Part shown: positions 23,280-36,392 of the stretch, piece by piece
Layout: each line of letters begins with the position of its first letter
Numbering within the stretch: the stretch's first letter is position 1
Source of the DNA: Conoideocrella luteorostrata
Lineage: Eukaryota > Ascomycota > Sordariomycetes > Hypocreales > Clavicipitaceae
NCBI GenBank assembly: GCA_032433595.1
Contig: JASWJB010000102.1
Span: forward strand, 62,001 to 126,000
Reading direction: 5' to 3'
Length of the DNA: 64,000 nucleotides
Made by a program: the position numbers and the translations under genes
Notes under the pieces: model-generated
Databases searched by the model: none
What the model saw: the letters and a program-made list of their open reading frames with translations, nothing else
Told to the model about the DNA's origin: nothing

Positions 23280-26200
23280 ATGAATGGCCATGTTGAATCG
23301 TCACCGGAGGCGCCTATGCCAATTGCCATTGTTGGCATGTCGTGCAGGCTCCCTGGTGAAGCAACAAATCCCGATACGTTCTGGGACATGATTTTGAATG
23401 GCAGGAATGCTCTTACAGAGGTGCCTAAGAGTAGGTACAATATCGATGCCTTTTATCATCCGTTCAGCAAACGCACAGGATGCACGTATACACGAGGTGG
23501 CTACTTCCTCAAAGATGACATTGAGGTTTTCGACGCCCCCTTTTTCTCGATCACCGCATTGGAAGCTCGAGCGATGGATCCTCAGCAGAGACTGGCCTTG
23601 GAGCTGTCCTATGAAGGTCTTGAAAATGGTTCGTAACTCACATTCTGCCTTATTGAGCGGCGAGCTGATGAAAAAAGCTGGCATGAGTATTAAGGACGTG
23701 GCTGGGACGTCCATGGGGTGCTACTTTGGCGTATTCAGCCGAGATTATCAGGTCCTGCGAGGTATGTGTTAATCTTCTACGTACTTTAAAAATCCTAACA
23801 GCAGGCAACAGCTCATGATTTTGATGACGTACCGTAAGTACAACTGTATCATCTATCGACCGACGTAGTCTTGATCACTCACCTAGTCTAGCTCGTACGA
23901 TGTAACTGGCTTGGGGTTCAGCATGATTTCCAATCGTGTTTCGTGGTTTTTTGACACTAAAGGTCCCAGCATTACTCTCGACACGGCTTGTTCGTCATCT
24001 CTTGTGGGCCTCCACCTGGCGTGTCAAAGTATTAGGAATGGAGAAATTGACTCGGTTGGCATAGAAACTTATCTCTGGTAATTACTTAGCTAATTATTAT
24101 CTCAGGCTATCGTCGGAGGGGTGAACGTCATACTTATGCCCGAACTTCAATCTTCCATGTCATACATGAATTTTCTAAGTCGCGACAATAAGTCTCAGGC
24201 CTTTGATGAGAAGGCTAATGGCTTCGCTCGCGGAGAAGGGACAGCTGTGGTTATTTTGAAGCCTCTTGAGAAGGCTATACAAGACGGCGACGTCATTAGA
24301 GCCGTTATCAGATCCACTGGAGTAAATCAAGATGGCAAAACTCCTGGTACTTGGCCCCTACATAATGCAGGAGCTTCTGTGTGCTAATCACCCAATTGAA
24401 CAGGTATTACCATGCCGTCTGCAAGGGCTCAAGAAGAGTTAATTAGATCCACGTATGCATCCGCCGGTCTCGATTTTAAAGACACACAATATGTAGAAGC
24501 TCACGGAACTGGTGCGTATTGCTGCAAACCGAGTCGTGGTTCAGAACTAACGGATAAGCAAGGTACCCCCGTTGGCGATCCGATCGAATGTTCTGCAATC
24601 GGAGCTACACTGGGCCAATCGAGATCCAAAGATAAGCCACTTTTCATAGGGTCTGTGAAGACAAACATTGGTCACACTGAAACGGCATCCGGGGTGGCAA
24701 GCCTCATCAAGGCAGTATACATGCTTGAAAAAGCAACTATGCCGCCGAATCTTTGGTTTGACAAGCCAAACCCGCAAATTCTTTTCCAAGAATGGAACTT
24801 GAAAGTATGGTCCCTTGCACTTTGTAACGTATACTGTGAGAAACTAAGCGTGACACAGGTTCCAACAGAAATACTCTCATGGCCAACCGAGGGACAAAGA
24901 CGTGTCAGTGTGAATTCATTTGGCTATGGCGGCACCAACTCACACTGCATACTTGACGACGCGCTCCACTTTCTGAAATCGCGGGGCCTAGTAGGGTTTC
25001 ATAATTCTTTGGAGCGTAGTGATGCCTCTTTGAGAAAACAGCCCTCAGTGCCTCTGGGTGAATTTGGAACCAACTCAATTTCAACGAACTCTGAGCAGGT
25101 GACCACTAGCCAAAGTTCCAAACTCCCATCGACAAATTTGGTCACCGAAATTGCAAAGGAAAATAGCTTTGAGCGTGTAAATCGTCTTGTTGCTCAAGTA
25201 TCACCTCCGAGAGTTTTGGTGTGGTCATCAAGTGACGAGCAGGGGGCAGCGCGGGAAGCTCACAAATTGGCATCATATGTTGCGTCAAAATACACTCCCG
25301 AAGCCAAAAATCCCGAAAGAGATAATGAGTTTATGGATCGACTTGCGTTTACTCTTTGCAGGAGACGGAGTAAACTACCGTGGAAATCATTCGTCTTGGC
25401 GTCAAACATCCAGGAAGCTCAACGTGCTCTAGACACCGCCCCCAAAGCTCTTTGGGAGTCTAAGGAGCCACCAATATGTTTTTTGTTTACTGGCCAGGGA
25501 GCTCAATGGTACGGGATGGGACGTGAGCTTCTCGTTTTCCCCGTCTTTCGGTCCAGCTTGGAGGACGCTGCGTTATTTTTCAGAAGCGAGGGTGCAGCAT
25601 GGGATCTGATTGGTAAGTCTGCAGTGTCCAATATCGGAGGCGATCTCTATTTTCTGACATATTATAGATGAGCTGCTTGCCGAAGAAAGCCAAACTCGTA
25701 TTAATGAGCCCATTATTAGCCATCCCGCTTGTGTTGCATTGCAAGTGGCTCTCGTCGACCTTTTGGTCTCCTGGAATATTCAGCCATCAATCACAATTGG
25801 ACATTCCAGCGGAGAGGTCCCGGTAAAAAAATCTTTCCGATACGTGAAATCTTTTTGATTCTAACTTATTTTGGGTTAATAGGCCGCGTACGCTCGAAAG
25901 GGCATATCACGGGAATCAGCTTGGAGGGTTGCCTACCATCGTGGTCGTCTGGCTGCTACCATTACCAGAAATGGCGGTATGCTAGCTGTCGGTGTTGGAG
26001 AAGAAGAAATCGAGCCTATTATCTCTCAATTTGACGATGGCAAAATCCATATTGGATGTTTCAACAGCCCAACAAGCCTAACACTTTCTGGTGATCCCGA
26101 AACTATATCAGCAACCCAGAAGATATTGGAGGCCAAAAACATATTCAACAGGCGATTAGCTGTCACGAAAGCTTATCATACCCATCATATGAATGAAGTG

Positions 26201-29200
26201 AGGGACAGATACTTGGGGTCACTAGAAGGAATTCTAGCTGCGGACGACGTCAACCAGGTAGATGTACAAATGTTTTCTTCCGTCACCGGCGGGTTAATCG
26301 AGCCCCATTTGTTAGATCAGCCGATTCACTGGATGTCGAATCTGCTCGAGCCTGTCAAATTCAGGCATGCTATGGAGGCAGTCATAGATTTTGCATCTGA
26401 AGGCCAGGACTCGCAAAAAAAGGTATTGCCTTATTTAATCCTTGAGATTGGCCCTCACTCTACCCTCCAGCTTCCAGTGAAGCAGATATTGCTGCAGCAA
26501 GGGATTAAAGAGTCGGATTTCTTCTACACTTCTCTTTTGATCCGGAAAAATGACGCTGTAAAAACGGCTTTGACTTCAGCCTCCTTATTATTCCAACAGG
26601 GTTGCCAAGTAGATCTGAATCAAATCAACAGCCCAAATAGATCTACGCGACTCGCTCCACTCGTCGACATCCCACCATTTTCTTGGAATCACGCTACAAA
26701 ATACTGGCATGAGTCTCGCTCATGTCGAGAGTTCCGATTTCGAAAGCACCCGCGCCATGACTTCCTTGGCGCTCGAAGTGAACATTCCAGCTCACAACAA
26801 CCAAGTTGGAAAAATTTCATACAATTGTCCAATATGCCGTGGGTCGAACATCACCGAGTCCAATTCTCAGTTCTCTATCCTTTTTCTGGAATGCTCGTTA
26901 TGGCAATCGAGGCATTGCGCCAAACAGCAATAGAAGGGAAGGAAATCAAGGGCATCCGGTTTCGAGACGTTTCAGCTGAAACGGCACTCGTGATATCGCG
27001 AACTGAAGGCATTGAAACTAAATTTCAACTGAGACCTTATCAAACTAGCTCACGCGATCATAACCCGTGGAAGGTGTTCACAATATCAAGCCGAGATGCC
27101 CGAGGAACCTGGACACAGCATTGCTCCGGGCTCGTAATTATCGAATATCACTCACCTATCAATCCTGCATTCATAAGCGAGGAGGAAGCCACGTCAAATC
27201 GTTTTAGAGACGAATACAATCGTATTAGTAAATCTCATGGCAAACAGAACGATATTCATGAGTTTTACAGATCGGTCAGTCTATTACGATTATACGCCAT
27301 TTTTTCTTCAATTTGTGTGTCCAGCTAACCACCCTGATAGATGGCTGATATTGGTCTCGAATGGTCTGGTGTATTCAAGAACTTGATCCAAATGAGTTCC
27401 GACAACCATGAAGCACATTGTGTTCTCGAGATTCCAGATACGAAAATTGCCATGCCGGAACAATTCGAAAGTGATCACTTAGTGCATCCCGCGACACTTG
27501 ATGGAGTTTTTCAAATGATCTTGCCCGCTTTCAATATGAAGGGAGTCAAACTCAGCAATGCCAGAGTGCCGCGATTTGTTGAAAACGTGTACATATGCGC
27601 CAAACTTGCCAACAAAGCGGCTCAAGACAAATTGTATGGCTTCTCAAAGGTGTACGCGGCCACATCCCAACAATCAACTGGCAGCATTGTGGTGTCGGAT
27701 AAGGAGTGGCAGGAGCCCCTTGTCGTGGTCGAAGGTTTAAAATTACAGGACATTGGTGACCATTCAGAGGTATCATCAAATGAAGCTCAAGATACATCAA
27801 AAATTGGGTTGCATCAAGTGTGGGACGTCGACCTGGACTTGCTGTCATCTCAAAACCTCACAGCATTGCTCACCCTACATCTTCTTGAGGTTCCGGAACC
27901 GGATATTAACATTCTATATGACTTGGAGTTAGCAGCCTTCGTCGTATGCAAGCGAGTGCTTCGATCATTCCGGCCATCCGACGTGACCAAATTCGCACAT
28001 CATCATCGCTTGTTCTTCGAGTTTATAGAACAACAGAGGGAGTTAGCAACGCAAGGAAAGCTACCATACCAATCATTGGCCAAAGACGGATGCGACTGGC
28101 TTCACACGGATGAAGAGTTTGATAGGAAGCTGTTCGATCGCGTGTCCAGAGCAACTATAGATGGTAAACTGCTGTGTCGTGTTGCGGCTGTCATGAATCA
28201 AATTCTGGAGGGCAGGGTGAAGCCGCTACAAGTTCTGAAAGAGGATGGCTTGCTGCAAGAATATTACAACAACTATGTTGGATTTGAGAGGGTTTCGGTT
28301 GCCTTTTTTCAGTACGTGCGCCATGCAGCGCATAAAAGACCATTACGGATCCTAGAAGTCGGAGCCGGCACAGGTGCAACGACCAGAGTTGTCCTTTCAG
28401 CTCTAGGTGGCAATGAAGCATCCAAGGGGAAGCTAGTAAAGTATACCTTTACAGATATTAGTAGTGGGTTTTTTGAGGCGGCCGCAAAGGAATTTGCCGA
28501 ATGGTCGGACTTCATTGACTACAAAGTTTTCGATATCGAGAACGACGCCATTGATCAAGGGTTTGAACCAGAATCCTACGACATAGTCATCGCCTCGAAT
28601 GTCATTCACGCCTGTTCTTCTATAGAACAAAGTTTGGCTCAGTGTCGCAAGGTCTTGAGACCGTAAGTTATCTACCGCAATTTCTGAAAGACAAAGAAAT
28701 TAACGTTGATGTGAATACAGCGGAGGTGCATTGCTTTTGGGAGAAGTAACAACTCAGGTTGCCCGAATGTCAGTGGTATTCGGCCTACTCCCAGGCTGGT
28801 GGTCAGGTGAGTCTTATACGAAAAACCTTATCCATTTCCACTCTTTGGATGATGTGTTCATGAGCAAAACTTGAGGGATCATTTATTGTCGTGACGAACT
28901 GGGGAAACTAGTCACGCCAAGATTCATTCACTAACCACATGTCAGGTGCCAATGACAACCGTAATAACGGCCCCAAAATCTCCGAGGCGGACTGGCATTA
29001 CCGCCTTCAAAAACAGGGATTTGGAGGAGTTTTCGCATCCTTCCACGACGATAGTCGAGAGGTTTTCTCGAGCTCCCTAATCGTGTCAACTGCAGAGCCG
29101 CGGAAAAGTCGTTCTGTGCCTCAAGATGTGCTCGTTATTTTGCCTCCTTCGGTCGAACCACCTGTCAAGGAGCTCGCACGTCTTCTCTCGCAGAAACTGA

Positions 29201-32138
29201 CCTCTCAGTCATCGAAAGTTGAGGTTGTTCAACTGCACAAGATAGGAAGTATTGATCTAAGCGAAAAGGTTTGTATCGTGGCAGTCGAAGCTGAAAATCC
29301 GTTGTTATACGATATGAGCAGTCATGATTTTGAATCTGTCAAGCATCTCATTCTTCACTGTTCGAGCTGCCTGTGGTTGACAAAGGGGGCCGCAGAAAAC
29401 AGCGAGAACCCTGAGTCTAGCCTCATCACCGGCCTAGCAAGAAGCATACGCGGTGAAAACCCTTCAGCAAGATTGGCTACTTTGGATCTCGATCCTGCAT
29501 CTGCCATAGCCAATAATGCTACATGTGAAACAATCCTCGAAACTCTGACCGTGATCACAGCCGACATGAATCGCGACTGGGAATTTGCAGTACGAAGTGG
29601 CATGCTTCGGGTGCCACGACTCTTCGTTGACCAAGAAGCTACTGGCGTATTGGACTCAAAAACGGCCATTAGAACCACCGAGATCGCACCCTTTGGACTC
29701 AATAATCGCGCTCTTGCGCTTGAAATAACAAACCGCTCAGCCCTCGATGGCATCCAGTTTGGGGACTGTAATGAGTACTACTCGCCTCTTGGGGAATTTG
29801 AAGTAGAAATCCAAGTTAAGGCGATTGGAGTAAACTATAAGGATGTCTTGATCATGCTAGGTGAAGACCAACAGGGAAATGCAGGCTTTGAAAGCAGTGG
29901 AGTCGTCAGCCGGGTTGGCAAGAGCGTGGATACTGTGGCTCCGGGTGATCGCGTTGTCAGTGTTCGGCCAGGATCATATCGAACATATGTGCGCAACCAC
30001 GAGCAAATGGTGAAGAAGATCCCAGATTCTATGTCTTTTGAGGAGGCGGCATCCCTTATGGTTGTTAACACAACTGCTTGCCATGCTCTCTTTGATATGG
30101 CTCGCCTGCAAAAACATGACAAAATTCTCATACACGCAGGTGCCGGCGGTCTAGGGCAAGCAGCCATTGCAATAGCAAAACACGTTGGAGCCGAAATATT
30201 TGTCACCACATCCAACGAGGTGAAGAAGCGTCACCTTATGGAAACTTACGGTATTGATGAGCAGCATATACTCAACAGTCGAGACTTGAGCTTCCTTGCC
30301 GGTATCAAACGACTGACGAACGGCAAAGGCGTAGATGTTGTGCTTAATTCGCTTTCTGGTGAAGCACTTCAACATAGCCTTCGCTGTCTCGCGCCATTCG
30401 GTCGGTTCATCGAAGCTGGGACAAAAGACATGGGTAAGCCAATCATCTTTGGGCCTCTTCCTGCCCCGTCCTTCGAGGCAATGACTCTAATCTACTACAT
30501 GCAGCCAGCAATTCGGCGCTTCACATGGCACCGTTTTTGCAAAACATCTCGTTTTATGCCGCAAACATGTTCTTCACTACAAAGGCAAGGCCAGCTGTCT
30601 TCAGTCAGATCATGTCTGATGTAATGGAATATCATGCAAAGAGCATTGTGAGACATGCCAAACCGCTGAGAGTCATGAAATTATCTCAAATTGTTGAAGC
30701 ATTCCGGACTATGCAAGCTGGGAATAACATAGGGAAAATAGTCCTGACTCTAGAGGAGGACGATATGGTTCCTGTGAGTCTACACCAGTGTAAGCAATAT
30801 GACTTCTTCGTTCTAGATACTAATCCAAGCTTTTGTACAGGTTGCCCCTCCCCGTCCCAAACTGATGTCTTTACCTTCAGATGCAACTTACCTCATCCCA
30901 GGTGGCCTTGGTGGTCTCGGTCGGTCGTTTGCGACGTGGTTAGCATCCAAAGGCGCAAAATATATAGCTTTCATTTCGCCCTCAGGTGCCACCAAGCTAG
31001 CAGCTAGAGAGTTCCTGGAGAAACTCAACAGTTTGGGCGTACAAAGTAAAGCCTTTAAAGGTGACCTTGGTGATGTATCACAGCTTTCGCAGATCTTGGA
31101 TACTCTGCGGGCTGAGTTTCCACCCATTCGAGGCGTCGTTACATTTGCTATGCAGCTTCAGGTCAGTCATGCCGCACCAATCGAGATAATACCGGTTCCC
31201 ATCCATGAAGACATGAAGGTTACTAAATTTGATGAACTAGGACGTGTTTTTCGAGAACATGACGTACGAAAACTTCAGGACAGCCATTCGCCCAAAAGTT
31301 CTAGGAACAAAATATCTACATGAACTCTTGCCCAAAGATCTCGACTTCTTTGTGTCGATATCTTCCATGGCAGGGACAATAGGTACAAGAGGACAGGGCA
31401 ATTACAATGCTGGTAGGTTATATGGAGCATTTCCGTAATGACGGCTTCAGCGGCGTGCGCAGACAATTACTAAGAAGCAAAATAGGAAATGTATATCAGG
31501 ATGCTTTGGCGAGACATCGTCACGCAATCGGCTTAAATGGATACAGCATAGGCCTGGGTTATGTCACTGACGCCGGTTTTGTTCAGCGAAACGACATCCC
31601 CATAAATACCGGTTGGACAGAACTTTGCGTCGATGACCTTCTCCGGGTTTTGGAGGCAAGTTTTTCAGGCTCACTTAAGTCTGAGACTATTGTTGGACTT
31701 GCCACAGGGGGACAATTACGACAACGCGGGGACGAAGATCCGTTCTGGTTCCGAGACGGTCGCTTCGATGCAGTTCGGGTCTACGGCACACAGCAGACCG
31801 AGTCTGCTGGGCTGCTCAATTATGATGCGTCTGCCGCGGACGAATTCGATCAGAAGCTCGCGGCTGCGGAGACTCTTGATCAAGCAACATCAATCGTTTG
31901 TGACGGTTTGGTATCCAAGTTGGCCAGGTCTATGATGATGACCCCAGAAGAAATAGATACTAGAAGGCCAGCGAACAGCTACGGGGCGGACAGCCTTGTA
32001 GCCGTGGAAGTCAGGACTTGGGTTATAACCGAGGCTAGAAGCGTGGTATCGGTTTTCGACATCTTGGGTAGTGCGCCTCTTGTTGACTTGGCTCGGTCCA
32101 TCACCTTAAAGTCAAAACTGGTTTCTTTTGTCGAATAA
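23280..32138 (+). CDS. Highly reducing polyketide synthase, KS-AT-DH-MT-ER-KR-ACP
   Basis: Seventeen exons join in frame to 2606 residues: 23280-23628, 23678-23761, 23812-23833, 23892-24054, 24106-24346, 24404-24511, 24563-24804, 24859-25612, 25668-25822, 25883-27274, 27341-28662, 28721-28806, 28946-30433, 30505-30773, 30841-31161, 31241-31412, 31486-32138. KS: DTACSSS near 180, EAHGTGT near 319, NIGHTE near 357. AT: GQGAQW near 612 and GHSSGE near 698. [16 protein letters not shown] near 1014 keeps the His and Pro but has Phe for the usual Gly; Asp is in HPATLDG near 1218. [13 protein letters not shown] near 1506. ER: GVNYKDV near 1933 and HAGAGGLGQ near 2035. [11 protein letters not shown] near 2241 and GQGNYNAGN near 2384. 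[12 protein letters not shown] near 2555. There is no thioesterase or reductase release domain, so release must come in trans. All reductive domains look functional, so a reduced, possibly C-methylated chain is expected. Ten or so nearly intron-only junctions fit well, so the gene appears intact. Confidence 0.93.
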
Positions 32139-32391
32139 GGCTTTGGGGGAAAGGTTTCTAGATTCTCCGATGCTAAGCGCAAAACAGATTTTAGCGCCGC
32201 TATATATCTTGTTTATAATGTTCACTTAGTGTGTCCCCTCTCCTTTAGGTCTTCTTGGTTGATACACGTAGCATCAGTCCATATGTGTACGTCCTTAGAC
32301 GCAAACCTGATTAACAGTAGGGCCTTATGCAGGTTTGTTCGGACGCGGACCGGGAAGCTATCCATAATAATAATGGGACCGTCATCACTTG

Positions 32392-32664
32392 TGGTCCCCA
32401 TGCCGGGGACAGTTTAATTGAGCCATTTCGTTCACATTGTCTAATTGACCCTTTTAATTTGAACGCCTACTATAGATACAATTAAAGCTTATTATTAATA
32501 AAATCTATTACCTAAATAGCTATTTAAGCTATATAATAATTATACTTTTTTTTATCTTTTTTTTTTATAAATTTTATCTTGTTTTTGGTCGCTAAGGCAT
32601 TATCTCTTGCGGAGTTAATGCCACCTCGATGGCTCAGTTAAACTGTCCCCCGCTTGGTCCCCAT
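32392..32664. mobile_element. MITE-like element with terminal inverted repeats and 10-bp target duplication
   Basis: TGGTCCCCAT occurs exactly at 32392-32401 and again at 32655-32664 in the same orientation. Just inside, the two ends are inverted copies of GGGGACAGTTTAAYTGAGCC (32405-32424 and 32631-32650). The interior is very AT-rich and non-coding. A 10-bp duplication would suit a Mutator-like transposase (usually 8-11 bp). Confidence 0.65.
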
Positions 32665-33770
32665 TCATTGGACAAAGCTTAATATAGCCGTTTGTGGAGC
32701 TCTTGGTGGACAAGATTCACGCTACCCTGGTTAGCGCCAGAGCCTTGTCGAAGATAAAACAATGCGGATCTCAGTTAGTAACCTCAGGGGCGGTACTAGA
32801 CGGCAAATAGACTAACAGACATATTAAGCGAGCTAGAGTGATTAACCTATAACTAACCATAGCTTTAATATCCGATCCAACCCTTTTTCAGCACTAGCTA
32901 CGGAGTACTCCGATTGAAATTATAATGCCATGTCAAGGCAGTTTTGAACAACTAAAGACCTGCTTTAATGCGGGGTTAATAAGTTTAACATGCTATTAGT
33001 TACTTAACGGAAGTCCCGAAAGTGGCAGGCGGTCAACTTTAGTTCGCCCATCAGATGAGACGGACCTGTGGATAACGGAGACGGGGTTTTTAGCGGCTCA
33101 TGCGCAAAGGCATCTCGCGAGTATAATACACGGACGCCATTCAGCTATTATAAGGCTTGGCGAGCTATTTATAGTATATATATGTTTGCCTTATGGCTGA
33201 GACTTTAGCTGGGAAGTTCATGCGGTGCAAACAAACGAGGCGGATGTCTACGGAGTGCTGCATGTAAATGTAGCCCTCGAAGAGAGTCGAGTTAGAAGTC
33301 TCCCACTTTTTGGGCTGCCTCTGACAGCAGCGCACAGATCATGCAGTAACGGTGTGTGGCTCAGCAACGTGCGCTGAACTTCTACGCGCACTAGACTTAG
33401 AGTCGGTTTTGACGGTTTATGCTAGTAACCAGCCAAATTTAGCTGATGTTAGTAGTATTGCTGCCTAAAACTGCTACTACCTAGGTGGTACACGCGTCTC
33501 ACAGCAATGGCACAGTACTAGCCACAGTCTGTCACTGCAGCGGCCTCGTGGTCAGCGGCTAAAATCGCTTCATCACCCACATATTTTTAACCCCTAGGGG
33601 CGAAAATGTACGCTCTATAGCCTCTCTCTCTCTTCTCCACCCTATATTTATTTTGTTGTTTATTTATTTATTTACTCATACATAACAGGACTATATTTAG
33701 CAGAGCTCTTGTATAGACGCTATTTCTAGCCTACATCCCTTCTAACCCTGACCCCAAAATCCAGAAAACA

Positions 33771-33839
33771 TCCTACAATAGCCGATGCCGCAGCAGTAGC
33801 AGCATTAAAAGGCTATGATGCAGCGCAGCTATTGTAGGG
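33771..33839. repeat. Inverted repeat, 12-bp arms
   Basis: TCCTACAATAGC at 33771-33782 pairs with GCTATTGTAGGG at 33828-33839 (11 of 12), with a 45-nt loop. Possibly the end of a decayed element. Confidence 0.4.
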
Positions 33840-34338
33840 TGGCCCGTCCGGGTCACTCTCTGTAACACCGCCGACTCATGCGATGATTCCTGTCACACGA
33901 ACGACTACTAATGCTGTAGCCTATTTTTACTTTTTTTTTTTTTTGGCTTTGCCAATCAAATCATTTTCCTCGGCTGTTGGTCTTTCATGCCTTCAATACG
34001 TCGCCAGACATCCCCTCAACCTGATGCATAGTTAGGCTTGCTGTTGTGAGCAGACAAGTCTAGCCAAAAGCAGTCACTCCCATGACGGAACCATCTCATA
34101 AAAGAGGGGTTCCAGCATAGTTGTAGATTAATTCAATAACGACTATTACACATCTGGGAATAGTATTATTGTGATTTGTTCTATCTTCACCCCTGACATT
34201 ATGACCCTTCATTACATATCCTAATTCGACGACGCAAGTTACAGAATCTAGCATCCCACTTGACGAACCCAGCACAAAATATTTGCTATTGTGAAATTTA
34301 AGATAACGCAGATCTCCCTGGTAGTGAATCGAAGCCCG

Positions 34339-35908
34339 TCAATTATGGTGGCTATAGAGCTCCTGTGGAGGGCTTGCAAGCCTCGTTGCCGGCATCTCAG
34401 GGATATCTCGGCCGTACTGCGGTGACGAATAAGGGGAGTGTGCGCTCCTGGGAGACGGACCTAAATGATCATGTTGTACCGGGGATGAATGTGCTGAGGG
34501 ATAATGCCTCACTCCAACGGTTCCCGAATCGTATCCTCTCCAATCAGATGTCGCAACATGCTCTCCAACCTTTGGTCGCTGCTCTGTCGGTAGTCCATCC
34601 ACAATAGGCGGAGTTCGGCCATTCCGGTTCTTGCGAGCACGCCTCCGGCGACGGAACAGCCAAATAGCGGGTAATACGGTGATGGCGAGACCAAATACAC
34701 TACCGATTACCACGCCTGCAATGGCACCTCCCGATAGTTTGTTCCCAGAATCAGAGGAGTTATCAGCCCCGCTCGAGCTACCTGTCGCACCGGGCTGAAC
34801 AGTAATAGTCTGTGTGGGGTTTCCATTTGCGTCCTTGATGACCGTGACCATAATAGACTCGATGCTGACGGGGCCATCGACCCATTGAGTTGCCCAGTCA
34901 GTCTTCGTCTCTGTTAGTGTGACTGTTGTCGTTGAATCTATTGTTGTCCAAACGGTATTAGTCGCGGTCGCTCGACGTACGATGGTGAGTCCACGGAGTG
35001 CGAGAGCCTCGGCTAGCGCGTCGAGGCTTCGAGCTGGCCGTATCACAAACGAAGCCCCGAGTCTCGCAGTTTCTAACTCCGATGAGATTTCAGTGTCCGG
35101 CCGCGTAACAAATGGCACATCGCGTTTATTAGCCGGGCTCTGGGTGATGGTCGTGTACAGAGTAGTCGTCTTGGTAGGCACCGACTGTGCCGTAGTTGTG
35201 GCAAGATAGCTGACGGTAATTGTTGCCGTCACTGTTGACAATCTGGTTGTGGCCACAGTAATTGTTACTCTGCCATAAGACTGATTTTAGCATTAAGCTA
35301 CACATGTCACAGGGTATTCGTAGGGAGATAACTCACGAGGGATTAACACATGTGCGATCCTCGTTGTTGCACGTTTGATCACCATCACAGCACTATTTTG
35401 CCCAGGTCAATATCGGTGTCTACGAAGAGACGTGAATTTCACGACTTACGAAAGGCTTGCCGACGCTTGTCGCGCAGCATGTTTGCCCACGCGTGCAGCA
35501 AGCTCCGGAATCGACCCCTGTCAAAGAGCCACAGCAAAATCCATCCGGGGCGCAACAGCCGGTTGGACTCCCCTGGCAACATGGATTCGTAGAAGGGCAA
35601 CACCATCCATTTGTCACTGGGCCGCAACAAAGCGCTTTGCCATTGCATCCATTTCCATTCTCCCAGGTACAGCTGAATTGTCGCCGGTTTAACTCTTGGC
35701 CGGTAAAAGGTAGTACGGTGGGCGAGGAAGCCAAGTCGGCATGGGCTCTCTTCTTCGTGATCCACCGATCGATAAACAATTGAACTTGTCGTCCGTCTGT
35801 TACATTTAGATCGTAAACGCTGTCTCTGGGGTCATGAAGACCAACCGTAGTGAGCGGGAAGGACAGAAAAAGTTGCCAGAGGAAGCCTATATAGATCCGG
35901 ACAGGCAT
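34339..35908 (-). CDS. Cys-rich single-pass membrane protein
   Basis: Three minus-strand exons, 35908-35450, 35392-35337 and 35269-34339, join in frame to 481 residues. The N-terminus MPVRIYIGFLWQLFLSFPL is a signal peptide. Residues about 80-170 are packed with Cys, including many CC pairs (CCGPVTNGWCCPSTNPCC, CCDGDQTC), suggesting a small disulfide-rich extracellular domain. A Thr/Ser-rich region likely to be O-glycosylated follows, then a membrane span near residues 350-375 (GGAIAGVVIGSVFGLAI) and a stop-transfer run of Arg and Lys. The cytoplasmic tail is Pro/Ser/His/Tyr-rich. The layout resembles fungal cell-wall or surface sensor proteins, but I cannot name a family. The exon 3 acceptor at 35270 was chosen because the AG at 35281 would break the frame. 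Confidence 0.75.
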
Positions 35909-36054
35909 CCTGACTAGCTACGTGGTGAGTGAGAAAGCTACGGAGTATGCGTGAAGAACAAAAATCGGTCATAAGCATGGAGGTGGGGTGCTTACTTAAA
36001 TTTTCCAAGCCATCGTCAAGGAGTGTACAGAGAACCTGATCCCCCTCGGCCCCC

Positions 36055-36313
36055 GTCACCTGTAACCTGGACCCCATTTGACTTGTACCCCTGATTACCT
36101 GTGCCCCTTTTTTTACTAACCTATAACTCTTCTGTAGAAGTTAATTATTAACAAAGTTTTAAGTAAATTTTAGTAGAAATTAATTTTATTATCACTTTTT
36201 ATCTTATGAAATTTTAATTTTTTAACATTTTACATATAAATACACAAAGGGGTAAAAGGTAATCTTTGTAGAAGGAGTACAAGTTAGCTGAGAGTGGTAC
36301 AGGTTACAAGTAA
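36055..36313. mobile_element. AT-rich element with imperfect inverted ends
   Basis: The left arm (from 36055, TCACCTGTAACCTGGAC) and right arm (to 36313, reverse complement TTACTTGTAACCTGTAC) match imperfectly. Inside, ACTTGTAC and a GATTACC..CCCCTTT block also recur inverted in the same order. The centre is AT-rich and non-coding. It looks like a second, older MITE. Confidence 0.45.
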
Positions 36314-36392
36314 AGGGGGCAAAGGACGACCAGGTTATGTGTGCACTTTTTATTTGCAGGTTAATCATGCACTTAACCCTGTCCAAGCTGAA

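Larger units (their letters stand above)
32139..34338. other. AT-rich intergenic region with a MITE and a hairpin
   Basis: About 2.2 kb between the PKS and the membrane-protein gene, marking the right edge of the cluster. It has no supported gene, long T runs, and the two small elements listed separately. Confidence 0.5.

Noticed and set aside
28939..32138. Second half of the PKS as an independent gene
   Set aside because: All seventeen exons join in phase to a multiple of three and domains follow the standard order, so one gene is sufficient.
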